From Pedobacter sp. AJM (GTDB taxonomy: Bacteria > Bacteroidota > Bacteroidia > Sphingobacteriales > Sphingobacteriaceae): a stretch of DNA of 64,000 nucleotides. How positions within the stretch are numbered: position 1 is the first letter of the stretch; every line of letters begins with the position of its first letter. Positions 45,593 to 56,132 of the stretch are shown one piece after another. The notes below the pieces were generated by a model. The model was not told the DNA's origin. It worked only from the letters and a program-made list of their open reading frames with translations, and searched no databases. The translations under genes and the position numbers were made by a program. The stretch covers positions 310,001 through 374,000 of the forward strand of contig NZ_NHOT01000001.1 in NCBI RefSeq assembly GCF_002197755.1. The letters run 5' to 3'.

Positions 45593-47167
45593 TTAATATT
45601 TACCTGAAATCTCTTTTGCTACTGTATCTAAAACACCTGTAATGTTATCATCAAATTTTCCAGCTTTTAGGGCTGATAAAGTTTCTGGATGACGCATTTC
45701 CAATTGAGTTAAAAATTCAGTTTCAAATTCTTTAACCTTGTTAACCGGTACGTTACGCATTAGGTTTTTAGTACCTGCATAAACAATCGCCACTTGTTTC
45801 TCTACACTGAATGGAGAAAACTGTGCTTGCTTTAACATTTCTACGTTACGTGCACCTTTATCTAAAACTGATTTCGTTGCAGCATCTAAGTCAGAACCGA
45901 ATTTAGAAAAAGCCTCTAATTCGCGATATTGCGCCTGATCTAACTTTAAAGTACCTGCTACTTTTTTCATCGACTTAATCTGTGCATTACCACCAACACG
46001 TGATACCGAAATACCTACGTTAATAGCCGGACGAATACCTGAGTTGAATAAGTTCGATTCTAAGAAAATCTGACCATCAGTAATCGAAATTACGTTGGTT
46101 GGAATATAAGCAGAAACGTCACCAGCTTGTGTTTCAATGATTGGTAAAGCCGTTAATGAACCACCACCTTTAACAATATGTCTGATCGATTCAGGCAAAT
46201 CATTCATATTTTTAGCGATATCATCATTCGCGTTGATTTTCGCAGCTCTTTCTAACAAACGACTGTGTAAGTAGAAAACGTCACCTGGATATGCTTCACG
46301 GCCCGGCGGACGACGAAGCAATAAAGATACCTCACGGTATGCAACAGCTTGTTTAGATAAATCATCATAAACAATTAAAGCTGGTCTGCCTGTATCGCGG
46401 AAAAACTCACCAATTGCAGCACCTGCAAAAGGCGCATAGAACTGCATTGGAGCAGGATCTGCAGCAGAAGCAGCAACAACAACGGTATAAGGTAAAGCGC
46501 CATTTTCCTCTAATGTACGTACAATGTTGGCTACAGTAGAGTTTTTCTGACCGATAGCAACATAGATACAGAACACAGGCTGGCCTGCTTCATAAAATTC
46601 TTTCTGGTTAATAATGGTATCGATACAAACGGCAGTTTTACCAATCTGACGGTCACCGATAACCAATTCACGCTGACCACGGCCAATTGGAATCATGGCA
46701 TCAATGGCTTTAATACCCGTTTGTAAAGGCTCATTTACCGGCTGACGATAAATTACACCTGGTGCTTTACGCTCTAAAGGCATTTCGTAAGTTTCACCTA
46801 AGATCGGACCTTTACCGTCTAAAGGCTCTCCTAACGTATTTACGACACGGCCAAGCATACCTTCACCAACTTTGATAGAGGCAATTTTTTTAGTACGTTT
46901 AATGGTATCACCTTCTTTAATCTCGTCTGAAGCACCCAAAAGTACCACACCAACGTTATCTTCTTCAAGGTTTAATACAATGCCTTGGAGGCCGTTTGCA
47001 AATTCAACCAACTCTCCCGATTGAACTTTAGTTAAACCGTAAACACGGGCAATACCGTCGCCCACTTGCAACACGGTACCAACTTCTTCCAGTTCGGTTT
47101 CTGATTTGAAGCCCGCCAATTGCTGTCTGATAATTGCCGATACTTCGTCTGGTCTTACCTCTACCAT
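45593..47167 (-). CDS. atpA: ATP synthase alpha subunit
   Basis: Non-catalytic nucleotide-binding subunit of F1, 524 residues. The P-loop is [10 protein letters not shown] near residue 172, and the signature [17 protein letters not shown] is near residue 370. The N-terminus [17 protein letters not shown] is the usual delta-binding segment. Beta and epsilon are coded elsewhere, as is usual in Bacteroidota. Confidence 0.98.
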   Translation of the reverse strand: MVEVRPDEVSAIIRQQLAGFKSETELEEVGTVLQVGDGIARVYGLTKVQSGELVEFANGLQGIVLNLEEDNVGVVLLGASDEIKEGDTIKRTKKIASIKVGEGMLGRVVNTLGEPLDGKGPILGETYEMPLERKAPGVIYRQPVNEPLQTGIKAIDAMIPIGRGQRELVIGDRQIGKTAVCIDTIINQKEFYEAGQPVFCIYVAIGQKNSTVANIVRTLEENGALPYTVVVAASAADPAPMQFYAPFAGAAIGEFFRDTGRPALIVYDDLSKQAVAYREVSLLLRRPPGREAYPGDVFYLHSRLLERAAKINANDDIAKNMNDLPESIRHIVKGGGSLTALPIIETQAGDVSAYIPTNVISITDGQIFLESNLFNSGIRPAINVGISVSRVGGNAQIKSMKKVAGTLKLDQAQYRELEAFSKFGSDLDAATKSVLDKGARNVEMLKQAQFSPFSVEKQVAIVYAGTKNLMRNVPVNKVKEFETEFLTQLEMRHPETLSALKAGKFDDNITGVLDTVAKEISGKY

Positions 47168-47196
47168 AATTTTACTTTATCTCTTTTTGTAAATGT

Positions 47197-47248
47197 TTAG
47201 TGCTTGGCGCATGGCGGTTGGCCTTCAATGCCACACGCTTAGCGCATC
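47197..47248. repeat. Heptad hairpin, word TTGGCGC (atpA/atpH gap)
   Basis: Left arm words at 47197-47224: TTAGTGC, TTGGCGC, ATGGCGG, TTGGCCT. Right arm at 47228-47248: ATGCCAC, ACGCTTA, GCGCATC, whose complements align as GATGCGC, TAAGCGT, GTGGCAT. A weaker, imperfect copy of the same design with a different word. Confidence 0.55.
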
Positions 47249-47344
47249 CTTATTTATTATAGCCATTAATAATTAGTTATTATACTTCTTACCTGGCAAA
47301 TTATGCTGTTTTCCGGTTTGGCTTTACTATTATCGCTTAATGCA

Positions 47345-47884
47345 CTAGTGCGCCAATTCTTTTTTAAGCTTACTTAAGCTACTGGCAATACTGGCATCAA
47401 ATTGCTTATCACCTACTTTTAAAATAAAACCGCCAATTAATTTATCATTAACTTTTTCATTAAAGATCACCTCTTTAGCACCAAGTTCTCTTTTTACGGT
47501 AGCAACAATCTCTTCTTTTGCCTCATTACTTAAAACCGTGGCGCTGGTTACATCAGCAGTAACAATGCCCTTGATCAGGTTGTATTGCTGAACAAACTGC
47601 TTGGCTGTAGCAAACAATATGGCTGAACGCCCTTTACTCACTACAATTTTGAAAAAACTAAGGGTTAACTTGTTAACTTTATCTGTAAAAATACCGTTCA
47701 AAATACCTATTTTTTTATCAAGAGGTACAATTGGATTTTTAAGTATCGCTTCCAGTTCAGGAGTTTCATCAACCACTTTTTCAAACAAAACCATATCATT
47801 ATAAGATTCGGCTAAAGCGTTGTTTTCAACAGCTAAGTCAATTAATGATTTGGCATACCTGCCTGCAACTTTAATTTCTGACAT
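47345..47884 (-). CDS. atpH: ATP synthase delta subunit
   Basis: Peripheral stalk subunit linking F1 to subunit b. It is 179 residues. The start VAGRYAKSLIDLAVENNA and C-terminal KVGDKQFDASIASSLSKLK are typical of the OSCP/delta family. It lies between two heptad hairpins in the operon. Confidence 0.95.
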   Translation of the reverse strand: MSEIKVAGRYAKSLIDLAVENNALAESYNDMVLFEKVVDETPELEAILKNPIVPLDKKIGILNGIFTDKVNKLTLSFFKIVVSKGRSAILFATAKQFVQQYNLIKGIVTADVTSATVLSNEAKEEIVATVKRELGAKEVIFNEKVNDKLIGGFILKVGDKQFDASIASSLSKLKKELAH

Positions 47885-47894
47885 ATATTTAGGT

Positions 47895-47975
47895 GTGAGA
47901 CTGGAGATGTGAGATGTGAGATGTGAGATTTAGCGTTATCACCCTATCTCATATCTCATATCTGGTATCTCAAAT
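47895..47975. repeat. Heptad hairpin, word NTGAGAT (atpH/atpF gap)
   Basis: Left arm words at 47895-47929: GTGAGAC, TGGAGAT, then GTGAGAT three times. Right arm words at 47946-47973: ATCTCAT twice, ATCTGGT, ATCTCAA, and a partial fifth word reaching the atpF stop codon. It is the longest and most regular of the group, and only about ten bases of the gap lie outside it. Confidence 0.88.
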
Positions 47976-48470
47976 CTAGTTTAGTTCAACGTCTTTTAAC
48001 AAATTAGCCACCAAAGCTTCTTGTTTTGCTTTATCATCCAACTGATTGCGTAACACACGTTCAGCAATTTCCAATGATAAGGTAGAAACCTGACCTTTAA
48101 CTTCTGCTAAAGCAGCTTTTTTCTGGTTTTCGATCTCAATTTTAGCTTTCTCAATCAACTTGGCACCTTCCAACTGAGCTTGTTTTTTAGCCTCGTTTAA
48201 AATACCATCTTTAAGTGTTTTAGCTTCCTTCAAAATTTCGTCACGCTCTGCGCGTGCCTGTTGCATTAAATCCTGGTTTTGAGCAGTTAAACGAGTCATC
48301 TCCTGTTTAGCCAGCTCAGCTTTATTCAAAGCTTCATCAATACTTTGCTCACGATCGTGGATAGCACCTAAAATAGGTTTCCATGCCAGTTTTCTAAGTA
48401 ATATTAATAAGCAGATGAATGCAAGTGCTGTCCAGAAAACCAATCCAATGCTTGGGGTAACTAATTCCAT
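47976..48470 (-). CDS. atpF: ATP synthase subunit b
   Basis: Membrane-anchored peripheral stalk. It is 164 residues. One membrane helix near the N-terminus (GLVFWTALAFICLLILLRKL) precedes a long charged coiled coil with AELAKQEMTRLTAQNQDLM, and KPILGAIHDREQSID follows the helix as in other bacteria. Confidence 0.96.
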   Translation of the reverse strand: MELVTPSIGLVFWTALAFICLLILLRKLAWKPILGAIHDREQSIDEALNKAELAKQEMTRLTAQNQDLMQQARAERDEILKEAKTLKDGILNEAKKQAQLEGAKLIEKAKIEIENQKKAALAEVKGQVSTLSLEIAERVLRNQLDDKAKQEALVANLLKDVELN

Positions 48471-48501
48471 TTTATATATTTTTTTACTTAATTTTTCGTT
48501 A

Positions 48502-48538
48502 AAACCGGGAAGATAACCAATCGTTAAATTCCCGGTTT
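48502..48538. promoter_or_regulatory. 10-bp perfect hairpin between atpE and atpF
   Basis: AAACCGGGAA (48502-48511) pairs with TTCCCGGTTT (48529-48538). On the transcript it follows the atpE stop and precedes atpF. No T run follows the stem, so it may be an mRNA stability or processing hairpin rather than a terminator. Confidence 0.55.
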
Positions 48539-48556
48539 ATAAATTCCAGTTTGCTA

Positions 48557-49973
<1,417 letters not shown>

Positions 49974-49987
49974 TTATTGGCAGTTTT

Positions 49988-50410
49988 TTACTTTAAATTT
50001 TGGTGGCGCAAGTTACGTAACAAACAGTATATTTCAAAGGCAGTAAACAATAAATACACAGAAAAAAAATTAAGTGCAAAAAGCAACCCGTTTCCCTTTG
50101 CTTTTATACTGTAAACCAGCACAAAAGCCATACAAAAAATCATTTTCACCGCAATTGATCCCATAATGGCTATTACACCTACTTCCGGATCCCTTTTTAT
50201 TCCGATATCAACAAGTGTATATGCGATATAGGTTATACCTGCCATGAAGCCAAAAACTACCCAAAAATTTTTAACAAAGAGTTGTTTTTCAGGAAAAATC
50301 ATCGGTAAAACGGCAATAATGGCAATTAGAATACCAACGAAAATAAAATAGATGCTTGTAAATTTGGTTAGCGCCAATGGAAACTTCTTTACGAATGAAA
50401 ACTTGTGCAA
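49988..50410 (-). CDS. Small four-helix membrane protein in the ATP synthase operon (AtpI-like)
   Basis: A 140-residue membrane protein with about four helices: IYFIFVGILIAIIAVLPM, FWVVFGFMAGITYIAYT, a central helix and LNFFSVYLLFTAFEIYCLL. It sits where AtpI is found in other ATP synthase operons, between AtpZ and subunit a. Its sequence does not obviously match E. coli AtpI. AtpI helps assemble the c ring in some bacteria; that role here is an inference from position. Confidence 0.65.
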   Translation of the reverse strand: MHKFSFVKKFPLALTKFTSIYFIFVGILIAIIAVLPMIFPEKQLFVKNFWVVFGFMAGITYIAYTLVDIGIKRDPEVGVIAIMGSIAVKMIFCMAFVLVYSIKAKGNGLLFALNFFSVYLLFTAFEIYCLLRNLRHQNLK

Positions 50411-50505
50411 AGATAAGGTTTTAGCATTAATGTAACTAGTTAAGGAAGATAAATATTGTGAAGGTTGGTTAAGTGTTTAAATCGGTTAGCTGAGGTAAAT
50501 ATCCC

Positions 50506-50570
50506 ATTGCTGTATTGTTAATTGATTAATTGTTGGTGCATATCATTCAACAATCAAACAATACAGCAAT
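50506..50570. repeat. Inverted repeat in the AtpI-like/AtpZ gap, word ATTGTTG
   Basis: ATTGCTGTATTGTT (50506-50519) pairs perfectly with AACAATACAGCAAT (50557-50570), and inside it ATTGTTG pairs with CAACAAT. Within the arms the word ATTGNTN recurs every 7 to 8 bases, so this resembles the heptad hairpins. The stem is 14 bp plus 7 bp. Confidence 0.75.
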
Positions 50571-50580
50571 TTAATAATAA

Positions 50581-50802
50581 TTATTTCGTAGCCTGTTTAA
50601 TAGCCTGATACAAGGCTATGCCCACACCTGCCAGTGCAAAGGCTGCAGTAATGATTTTGCTTTTACTGTTGCGGTGCTCATCAATCTTATAACCTATGAA
50701 GGTTAACAAACCTATCGTAGCAATCATCTGGAAACCTATAGCAGAATATTTAGCTGCTGCATTAACCTTTTTACCATGATTTTCTTCTTTAGGATTTTCC
50801 AT
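50581..50802 (-). CDS. atpZ: AtpZ/AtpI family protein
   Basis: A 73-residue membrane protein with two helices (IGFQMIATIGLLTFIGYKID and IITAAFALAGVGIALYQAI), the AtpZ/AtpI pattern with GYKID after the first helix. It is the first gene of the ATP synthase operon, diverging from the porW-like gene. AtpZ proteins are thought to assist assembly or Mg2+ supply; not shown here. Confidence 0.82.
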   Translation of the reverse strand: MENPKEENHGKKVNAAAKYSAIGFQMIATIGLLTFIGYKIDEHRNSKSKIITAAFALAGVGIALYQAIKQATK

Positions 50803-50877
50803 TTTTTAATATGATAATTAATTAACTTTGAATAATTAAAACTGATAGCTGAATAAGTAATTCTGCAAACATTTTTA

Positions 50878-53682
50878 TTGTATAATACTAAAGGGGATTT
50901 ATCATACTTGAAAAAACGCATCAACATAGGCATCAACAGCTTTCTCATCCTTCTTGGCTTATCATGTATATACGGCTGTGTGGCCAACAAAGATACCACC
51001 ATCGATCGGAAGTTTCAAAATTTAACAGCCAGATATAATTATATCTACAATTCAAATGTTTTATTAACCGAACACCGGGAAGCTTTGTTGCAAAGTTACA
51101 GCGACAACTATGAAAAAATCCTTCCGGTTTACCTGGATCCTGAACCTCAAATTAATTTAATATTAGCACCCGCAGCACCAAACAAACAATTAGATGCGGT
51201 AATTACCAAGGGACAAACGATTATAAACGATAAAAGTTTCAGCAATTATATTGATGATGCCTACATGCTTTTAGGGAAAGCAAACTACCTTAAAGGCAAT
51301 TATTTCATCGCATCAGAATATTTCGATTATACCGCAAAAACCTATAGCAAAAACCTGAAAACTTTCATCATGGCCATGGACTGGAAAGCACGCAGCCAGA
51401 TGGAATTGAACAATATGGTCTTCGCCGATAAGATTCTGGATACCATGTTACGTGTGCAAGACCTGCTAAAAAATGACCTGGCCGAACCTTTGGCAACCAC
51501 TGCTCAAATGCGCATTTATCAAAACAGAAATAAGGAAGCAATTCTGTTATTGGAAACTGCGGTAAAACTCACTCATGATCAGCAATCAAGGATTCGCTGG
51601 CGGTATATTTTAGCACAATTGCAGGAAAGGGAAAAAGAATATCAGAATGCCCTGATCAATTTTACAAAGGTTGAAAAAAGCAATGCACCTTTTGAAATGT
51701 ATTTTCATGCCAACCTGCAACGGATCAAATTAAAGGGAATTATTAACGGACAACAGGTTGACGAAGATAAAGCACTTCTGACCTTGCTGAAGGATGATAA
51801 GAATGCTGATTATACCGACCAGATTTATTATCAGGTTGGAGAAATGTTTTCAACAAAAGGAAAGTTTAATAAGGCTGAGAAAAATTATTTGAAGTCGATA
51901 GAGAAAAGCACCAGAAACCAGACACAGAAAGCATTGTCTTATCTGAGGGTAGCTGATTTAAACTTCAAAGAATTTAACAATTACGTTAAGGCAAAGCTGT
52001 ATTACGATAGTACAGTCATGATTTTACCCAAAAACTTTCCTGACTACAACAGCATTGCTAAAAAAGCCGAAAACCTGAAATACCTGACTGATCGTTTTAC
52101 CCTGATTGCAAGGGAAGATACAGCACAGGCCTTTGCCAAACTTCCGGCTGGGGAACGGGAGGCCAGGGTTAAAGCATATTTAACGCAAAAGGTTGAGGTA
52201 GTTACCGTACCGTTACCAACAGGTAATCAACCTTTAGACAATCCGGATTTCCCTAATCAAACCTTAAATCCGGCGATGAAAGGTACGGGCAATACCTTTT
52301 ATTTTAATAACAATGCCGCAATCAGCAATGGCTTTGCCGATTTCAGAAAACGCTGGGGAAACAGGCAACTGGAAGATAACTGGAGACAAAGCATCAGGTC
52401 ATCAGCACAGGAAAATAGCCAGGTAATGTCTGGAGGTAAAGTTGCCAACGAGATTATACCAGCTAACGAAACCAATGCATCAACCAGCCAGGACCAGACT
52501 TCTTTAGAAAAACAGTTCCTCAATGATTTGCCCACCACGCCCGAACGCTTGCTCGCTTCAGATCAGAAAATAATTGATGCCTATTTTGAAATGGCGAGCT
52601 TTTATCAGCAGGAATTAAATGATAAAGCCGAAGCCAATAAAATATACCTGATAGTATTAAACAGGTATCCTGAAAATAATCACCTGGCCGCCATTTATTA
52701 TAGTCTATATCTCAATTTCCGTGGAATTGATGAAGATAAGTCAAATGAATACAGGCAATGGGTGCTTACCAAATTCCCGCAAAGCAATTTTGCTAAAACC
52801 ATTTTGGATCCTTCATACTCTGCCAAACAAAGCGAATTAGAGCACATTGCCATTAATAATTACAACGTAACCTTTGATGCCTATGCCAGAAAAGATTATC
52901 CAACAGTGATCAATCAGGCTAATGTGAACATTTCTGCATCGCCAGATAATGGCCTGGCACCACAATATGCTTACCTGAAAGCCATCGCCATTGGGCGTAC
53001 ATCCAAGTTAGATCCCTTGCTGAAAGAATTTAATTCGATCAATAACAATTATCCTGATGATATGGTGATCACTCCGCTGGTAAGGGATCACTTAAAATAC
53101 ATCGAAGCCAATTTGGATGAGTTCAAACAAAGACCGGTGGCATTGATTGATTTTGACGCCAATGAGCCGCGTTTTGTGAGTCAGGCTAAACCCATTGCCA
53201 TTCCGGCCAAGCCTTTGAACACGGATATACATGCGGCTATCCCGGTTGAAAAACCAAAGGCCAATGAGGAGGAAAAGCCCAACGAAATTAAACCTGTTGA
53301 TGTAAGCAAACCTGCCAGTATATTTAGTGCAGCAAAATCAGAAGAATATTATTACGTGATTGATGTGGCAGATGCTACCTTAACACTCAGTTCTTCCCGT
53401 TTTGGAATCGGACAATTTAACCGGGGAAATTATCCTGATAATGATTTGGCGCATAAATTGATTGAACTGGATAACGATCAGCTCATCTACGTAACCAGCT
53501 TTATTGATTTAGAAGATGCCAGAATATATGAATCAAGCATTTCAGGCCAATTGAAGAACATCATGAAAGTTCCGGCTAACCTTTACAAAGGATTCATTAT
53601 CAGCAAGGAAAACTTCGAAAAGCTTACCGACAGGCAACGTATAAATGAATATCTGGAGTTTTTAAAAGACAATTATAAATAG
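50878..53682 (+). CDS. Type IX secretion lipoprotein PorW/SprE-like, TPR protein
   Basis: A 934-residue lipoprotein that matches the PorW/SprE pattern: after a signal with LGLSCIYGC comes KFQNLTARYNYIYNSNVLL, the typical start. Many TPR repeats fill the middle (FIASEYFDYTAKTYSK, AEKNYLKSIEKSTRNQ). SprE and PorW are needed for type IX secretion and gliding. No ATG lies near the front; a TTG at 50878 or 50908 (LKKRINIGIN) is the probable start, the latter giving the better signal. It diverges from atpZ. The assignment to PorW rests on the N-terminal motif and length. Confidence 0.75.
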   Translation: MYNTKGDLSYLKKRINIGINSFLILLGLSCIYGCVANKDTTIDRKFQNLTARYNYIYNSNVLLTEHREALLQSYSDNYEKILPVYLDPEPQINLILAPAAPNKQLDAVITKGQTIINDKSFSNYIDDAYMLLGKANYLKGNYFIASEYFDYTAKTYSKNLKTFIMAMDWKARSQMELNNMVFADKILDTMLRVQDLLKNDLAEPLATTAQMRIYQNRNKEAILLLETAVKLTHDQQSRIRWRYILAQLQEREKEYQNALINFTKVEKSNAPFEMYFHANLQRIKLKGIINGQQVDEDKALLTLLKDDKNADYTDQIYYQVGEMFSTKGKFNKAEKNYLKSIEKSTRNQTQKALSYLRVADLNFKEFNNYVKAKLYYDSTVMILPKNFPDYNSIAKKAENLKYLTDRFTLIAREDTAQAFAKLPAGEREARVKAYLTQKVEVVTVPLPTGNQPLDNPDFPNQTLNPAMKGTGNTFYFNNNAAISNGFADFRKRWGNRQLEDNWRQSIRSSAQENSQVMSGGKVANEIIPANETNASTSQDQTSLEKQFLNDLPTTPERLLASDQKIIDAYFEMASFYQQELNDKAEANKIYLIVLNRYPENNHLAAIYYSLYLNFRGIDEDKSNEYRQWVLTKFPQSNFAKTILDPSYSAKQSELEHIAINNYNVTFDAYARKDYPTVINQANVNISASPDNGLAPQYAYLKAIAIGRTSKLDPLLKEFNSINNNYPDDMVITPLVRDHLKYIEANLDEFKQRPVALIDFDANEPRFVSQAKPIAIPAKPLNTDIHAAIPVEKPKANEEEKPNEIKPVDVSKPASIFSAAKSEEYYYVIDVADATLTLSSSRFGIGQFNRGNYPDNDLAHKLIELDNDQLIYVTSFIDLEDARIYESSISGQLKNIMKVPANLYKGFIISKENFEKLTDRQRINEYLEFLKDNYK

Positions 53683-53711
53683 AACAGGACGCTTAATCAA
53701 AAGCAGAAAAG

Positions 53712-53740
53712 TTTCATTTCTTTAAAAATTAATAAATTTG
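53712..53740 (+). promoter_or_regulatory. Possible promoter of the PBP1A gene
   Basis: TAAATTTG (53733-53740) matches TAnnTTTG, with TTTC at 53712-53715 about 17 bases upstream as a weak -33 element. It lies 54 bases before the PBP ATG. Confidence 0.4.
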
Positions 53741-53793
53741 CAGCTTAAAATCGGCCTTACATCAAGCCCTTTTTGAACTAATTACAACACAAA

Positions 53794-56016
53794 ATGAATA
53801 AATCCCTTTCTGAACAGGAAACAAAAAAATATAGTTTAGTCATCTGGAAAATACTGATTACCGGAATAGCCTTATTTGCTATTTTTATTTCCATGATCGG
53901 CTTAGGCCTTTTCGGCGAACTGCCTTCTTTCCGTGATATTGAGCACCCAAAAAGCAATCAGGCATCAGAAATTATCGCTGAAGATGGTCGCCCGCTCGGA
54001 ACCTATTTTGTTCAAAACCGTTCGAATGTTACTTACAAAGATATTTCTGAAAATGTAATTAACGGATTGATCGCAACTGAAGATACCCGTTTCAAAGAAC
54101 ACTCCGGAATTGATTTCAAACGTACCTTTACCATTATTGGTTATAACCTGATCGGGAAAAAGCAAGGTGCCAGTACCATCACCCAGCAGCTGGCCAAAAA
54201 TCTTTTTCCAAGGGAATCAAATCTTAACTTCTTCTCGCTGGTGCTGACTAAATTCAAAGAGTGGATTGTTGCAGTTAAACTGGAGCGAAATTATACCAAA
54301 GAGGAAATCATTACCATGTATCTGAATACCGTGGATTTTGGTAACCAGGCTTATGGAATTAAATCTGCAGCTAGGGTGTACTTTAACACTACTCCGGATA
54401 AATTAACGTTAACCCAAGCCGCTACACTTGTTGGGATGCAAAAGGGGATTACGATGTACTCTCCTACCCGGCATCCGGAGCGTTCAAGAGACCGCAGAAA
54501 TACGGTAATGGCCATGATGGTAAAATCGGAATTGCTGAGCCCGCAGGAATTTGAAGAAGAAAAAGATAAACCTCTGGGCTTAAAATTTAATGCCGCCACC
54601 GTAAATGATGGTATCGCGCCATATTTCAGATCGGTTTTAAAGAACGATATCAAGACTATTTTTCAGGAACAGGGCATCACCAAACCTGATGGATCAGCAT
54701 ATGACCTGGATCGTGACGGACTGAAAATTTATACCACGCTCAATTACGATATGCAAAAATATGCCGAAGAGGCACAGAAAGAATATATGAAAGTGCTGCA
54801 GGCACAGTTCTTAGCCAGCTGGAAAGGCAGGAATCCTTTTAAAGGCAAAGATTTACAAATTCAGCAGGGTATTAAGAGGTCCGACCGCTATAAGGCCTTA
54901 AAGCTGGAAGGAAAATCGGATGATGAGATTAGAGATGATTTTAATACCAAAACCGAGATGACGATCTTTACCTGGAAAGGCAATGTAGATACTGTAATGA
55001 AGCCAATTGATTCTGTACGCTATTACAAAATGTTGCTGCGTAATGCCATGATGACCATGGACCCTACCAATGGCCATGTTAAAGCCTGGGTTGGAGGAAT
55101 TAATTATGAGCACTTCAAATACGACCAGGTGAAAATGGGTACCAGACAAGTGGGTTCAACCGCTAAGCCTTTTACCTATGCTGTTGCTATTGAAAACGGT
55201 TATTCGCCTTGCTATACTGTACCTAATGTTCCGGTAACCATTGATGGTTATGGAGAACCATGGACACCCAAATCTTCCGGAAAGCCACTCGCAGGAAGTA
55301 TAACCCTTCAAAAAGCATTGGCTTTTTCACAAAACTATGTGACCGCATACCTGATGAAACAGGTTGGTCCGGTAGCGGTTTCTACCCTGGCCACTAAAAT
55401 GGGGATTCCGAATGTTCCGGCTTACCCTTCCATCGCACTGGGTACGTTTGATTCTTCCATTTATAATATGGTGGGCGCCTATGGCGCATTTGCAAACAAA
55501 GGCGTGTATACCAAGCCAATTTATTTATTGAAGATTGAAGATAAAAACGGTGTGGTGTTGTTCTCGCAAAAGGAAATACCAAAACCCATCATGAGTGAGG
55601 AAGTGGCTTACGTGATGACCAGAATGCTGAAGGGCGTGGTTTCCGGTGGTACAGGTTCGAGGTTAAATTATAAATATAAAGTGAACGCACCCATAGGTGG
55701 AAAAACCGGAACCACACAAAACAACTCCGATGGATGGTTTATGGCCATTACCCCTCAGCTGGTCACCGGTGTATGGACGGGTTGTGAAGACCGGGCTTTT
55801 CACTTTATCAGTACCAGCCAGGGTGAAGGTGCCAATACAGCCCTTCCTATTTTTGCAGGGTTTATCAAACGGGTTTATGCCAATCCGGCCTTAAAAATCA
55901 GTCATGCTGATTTTGATGTCCCTAAATCAGGTGTTTCCATTACATACGATTGTAACCAATATCAGCAACAGCAGGAAGATACCAATCCGGAATTGGATGA
56001 AAAATTAGGTTTTTAA
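53794..56016 (+). CDS. Class A penicillin-binding protein (PBP1A)
   Basis: Bifunctional peptidoglycan synthase of 740 residues. A cytoplasmic tail and membrane helix (ILITGIALFAIFISMIGLGL) are followed by a transglycosylase domain with LIATEDTRFKEHSGID and GASTITQQLAKN (the catalytic Glu is in the first). The transpeptidase domain has the SxxK nucleophile in GSTAKPFTYA, SxN in SQNYVTA and KTGT in GGKTGTTQNN. It stands alone, 110 bp past the porW-like gene. Confidence 0.95.
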   Translation: MNKSLSEQETKKYSLVIWKILITGIALFAIFISMIGLGLFGELPSFRDIEHPKSNQASEIIAEDGRPLGTYFVQNRSNVTYKDISENVINGLIATEDTRFKEHSGIDFKRTFTIIGYNLIGKKQGASTITQQLAKNLFPRESNLNFFSLVLTKFKEWIVAVKLERNYTKEEIITMYLNTVDFGNQAYGIKSAARVYFNTTPDKLTLTQAATLVGMQKGITMYSPTRHPERSRDRRNTVMAMMVKSELLSPQEFEEEKDKPLGLKFNAATVNDGIAPYFRSVLKNDIKTIFQEQGITKPDGSAYDLDRDGLKIYTTLNYDMQKYAEEAQKEYMKVLQAQFLASWKGRNPFKGKDLQIQQGIKRSDRYKALKLEGKSDDEIRDDFNTKTEMTIFTWKGNVDTVMKPIDSVRYYKMLLRNAMMTMDPTNGHVKAWVGGINYEHFKYDQVKMGTRQVGSTAKPFTYAVAIENGYSPCYTVPNVPVTIDGYGEPWTPKSSGKPLAGSITLQKALAFSQNYVTAYLMKQVGPVAVSTLATKMGIPNVPAYPSIALGTFDSSIYNMVGAYGAFANKGVYTKPIYLLKIEDKNGVVLFSQKEIPKPIMSEEVAYVMTRMLKGVVSGGTGSRLNYKYKVNAPIGGKTGTTQNNSDGWFMAITPQLVTGVWTGCEDRAFHFISTSQGEGANTALPIFAGFIKRVYANPALKISHADFDVPKSGVSITYDCNQYQQQQEDTNPELDEKLGF

Positions 56017-56132
56017 TCTTTCATGGCTTCATTACGCCTGAAAATTATTTATAATCGCCATCATTGCTGAACAAAATTAGTTCCTGATCCTTTTTCAGGA
56101 AAATTTTATCTGATCACCCTATTATTGAAAGC

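Noticed and set aside
47895..47975. Ordinary rho-independent terminator inside the atp operon
   Set aside because: The stem lacks a T run on the transcribed strand, has a strict 7-base period, and sits in the middle of a conserved operon.
56081..56101. Terminator between PBP1A and uvrC
   Set aside because: TTCCTG/CAGGAA is only a 6-bp stem and the tail is weak, so it was not listed.
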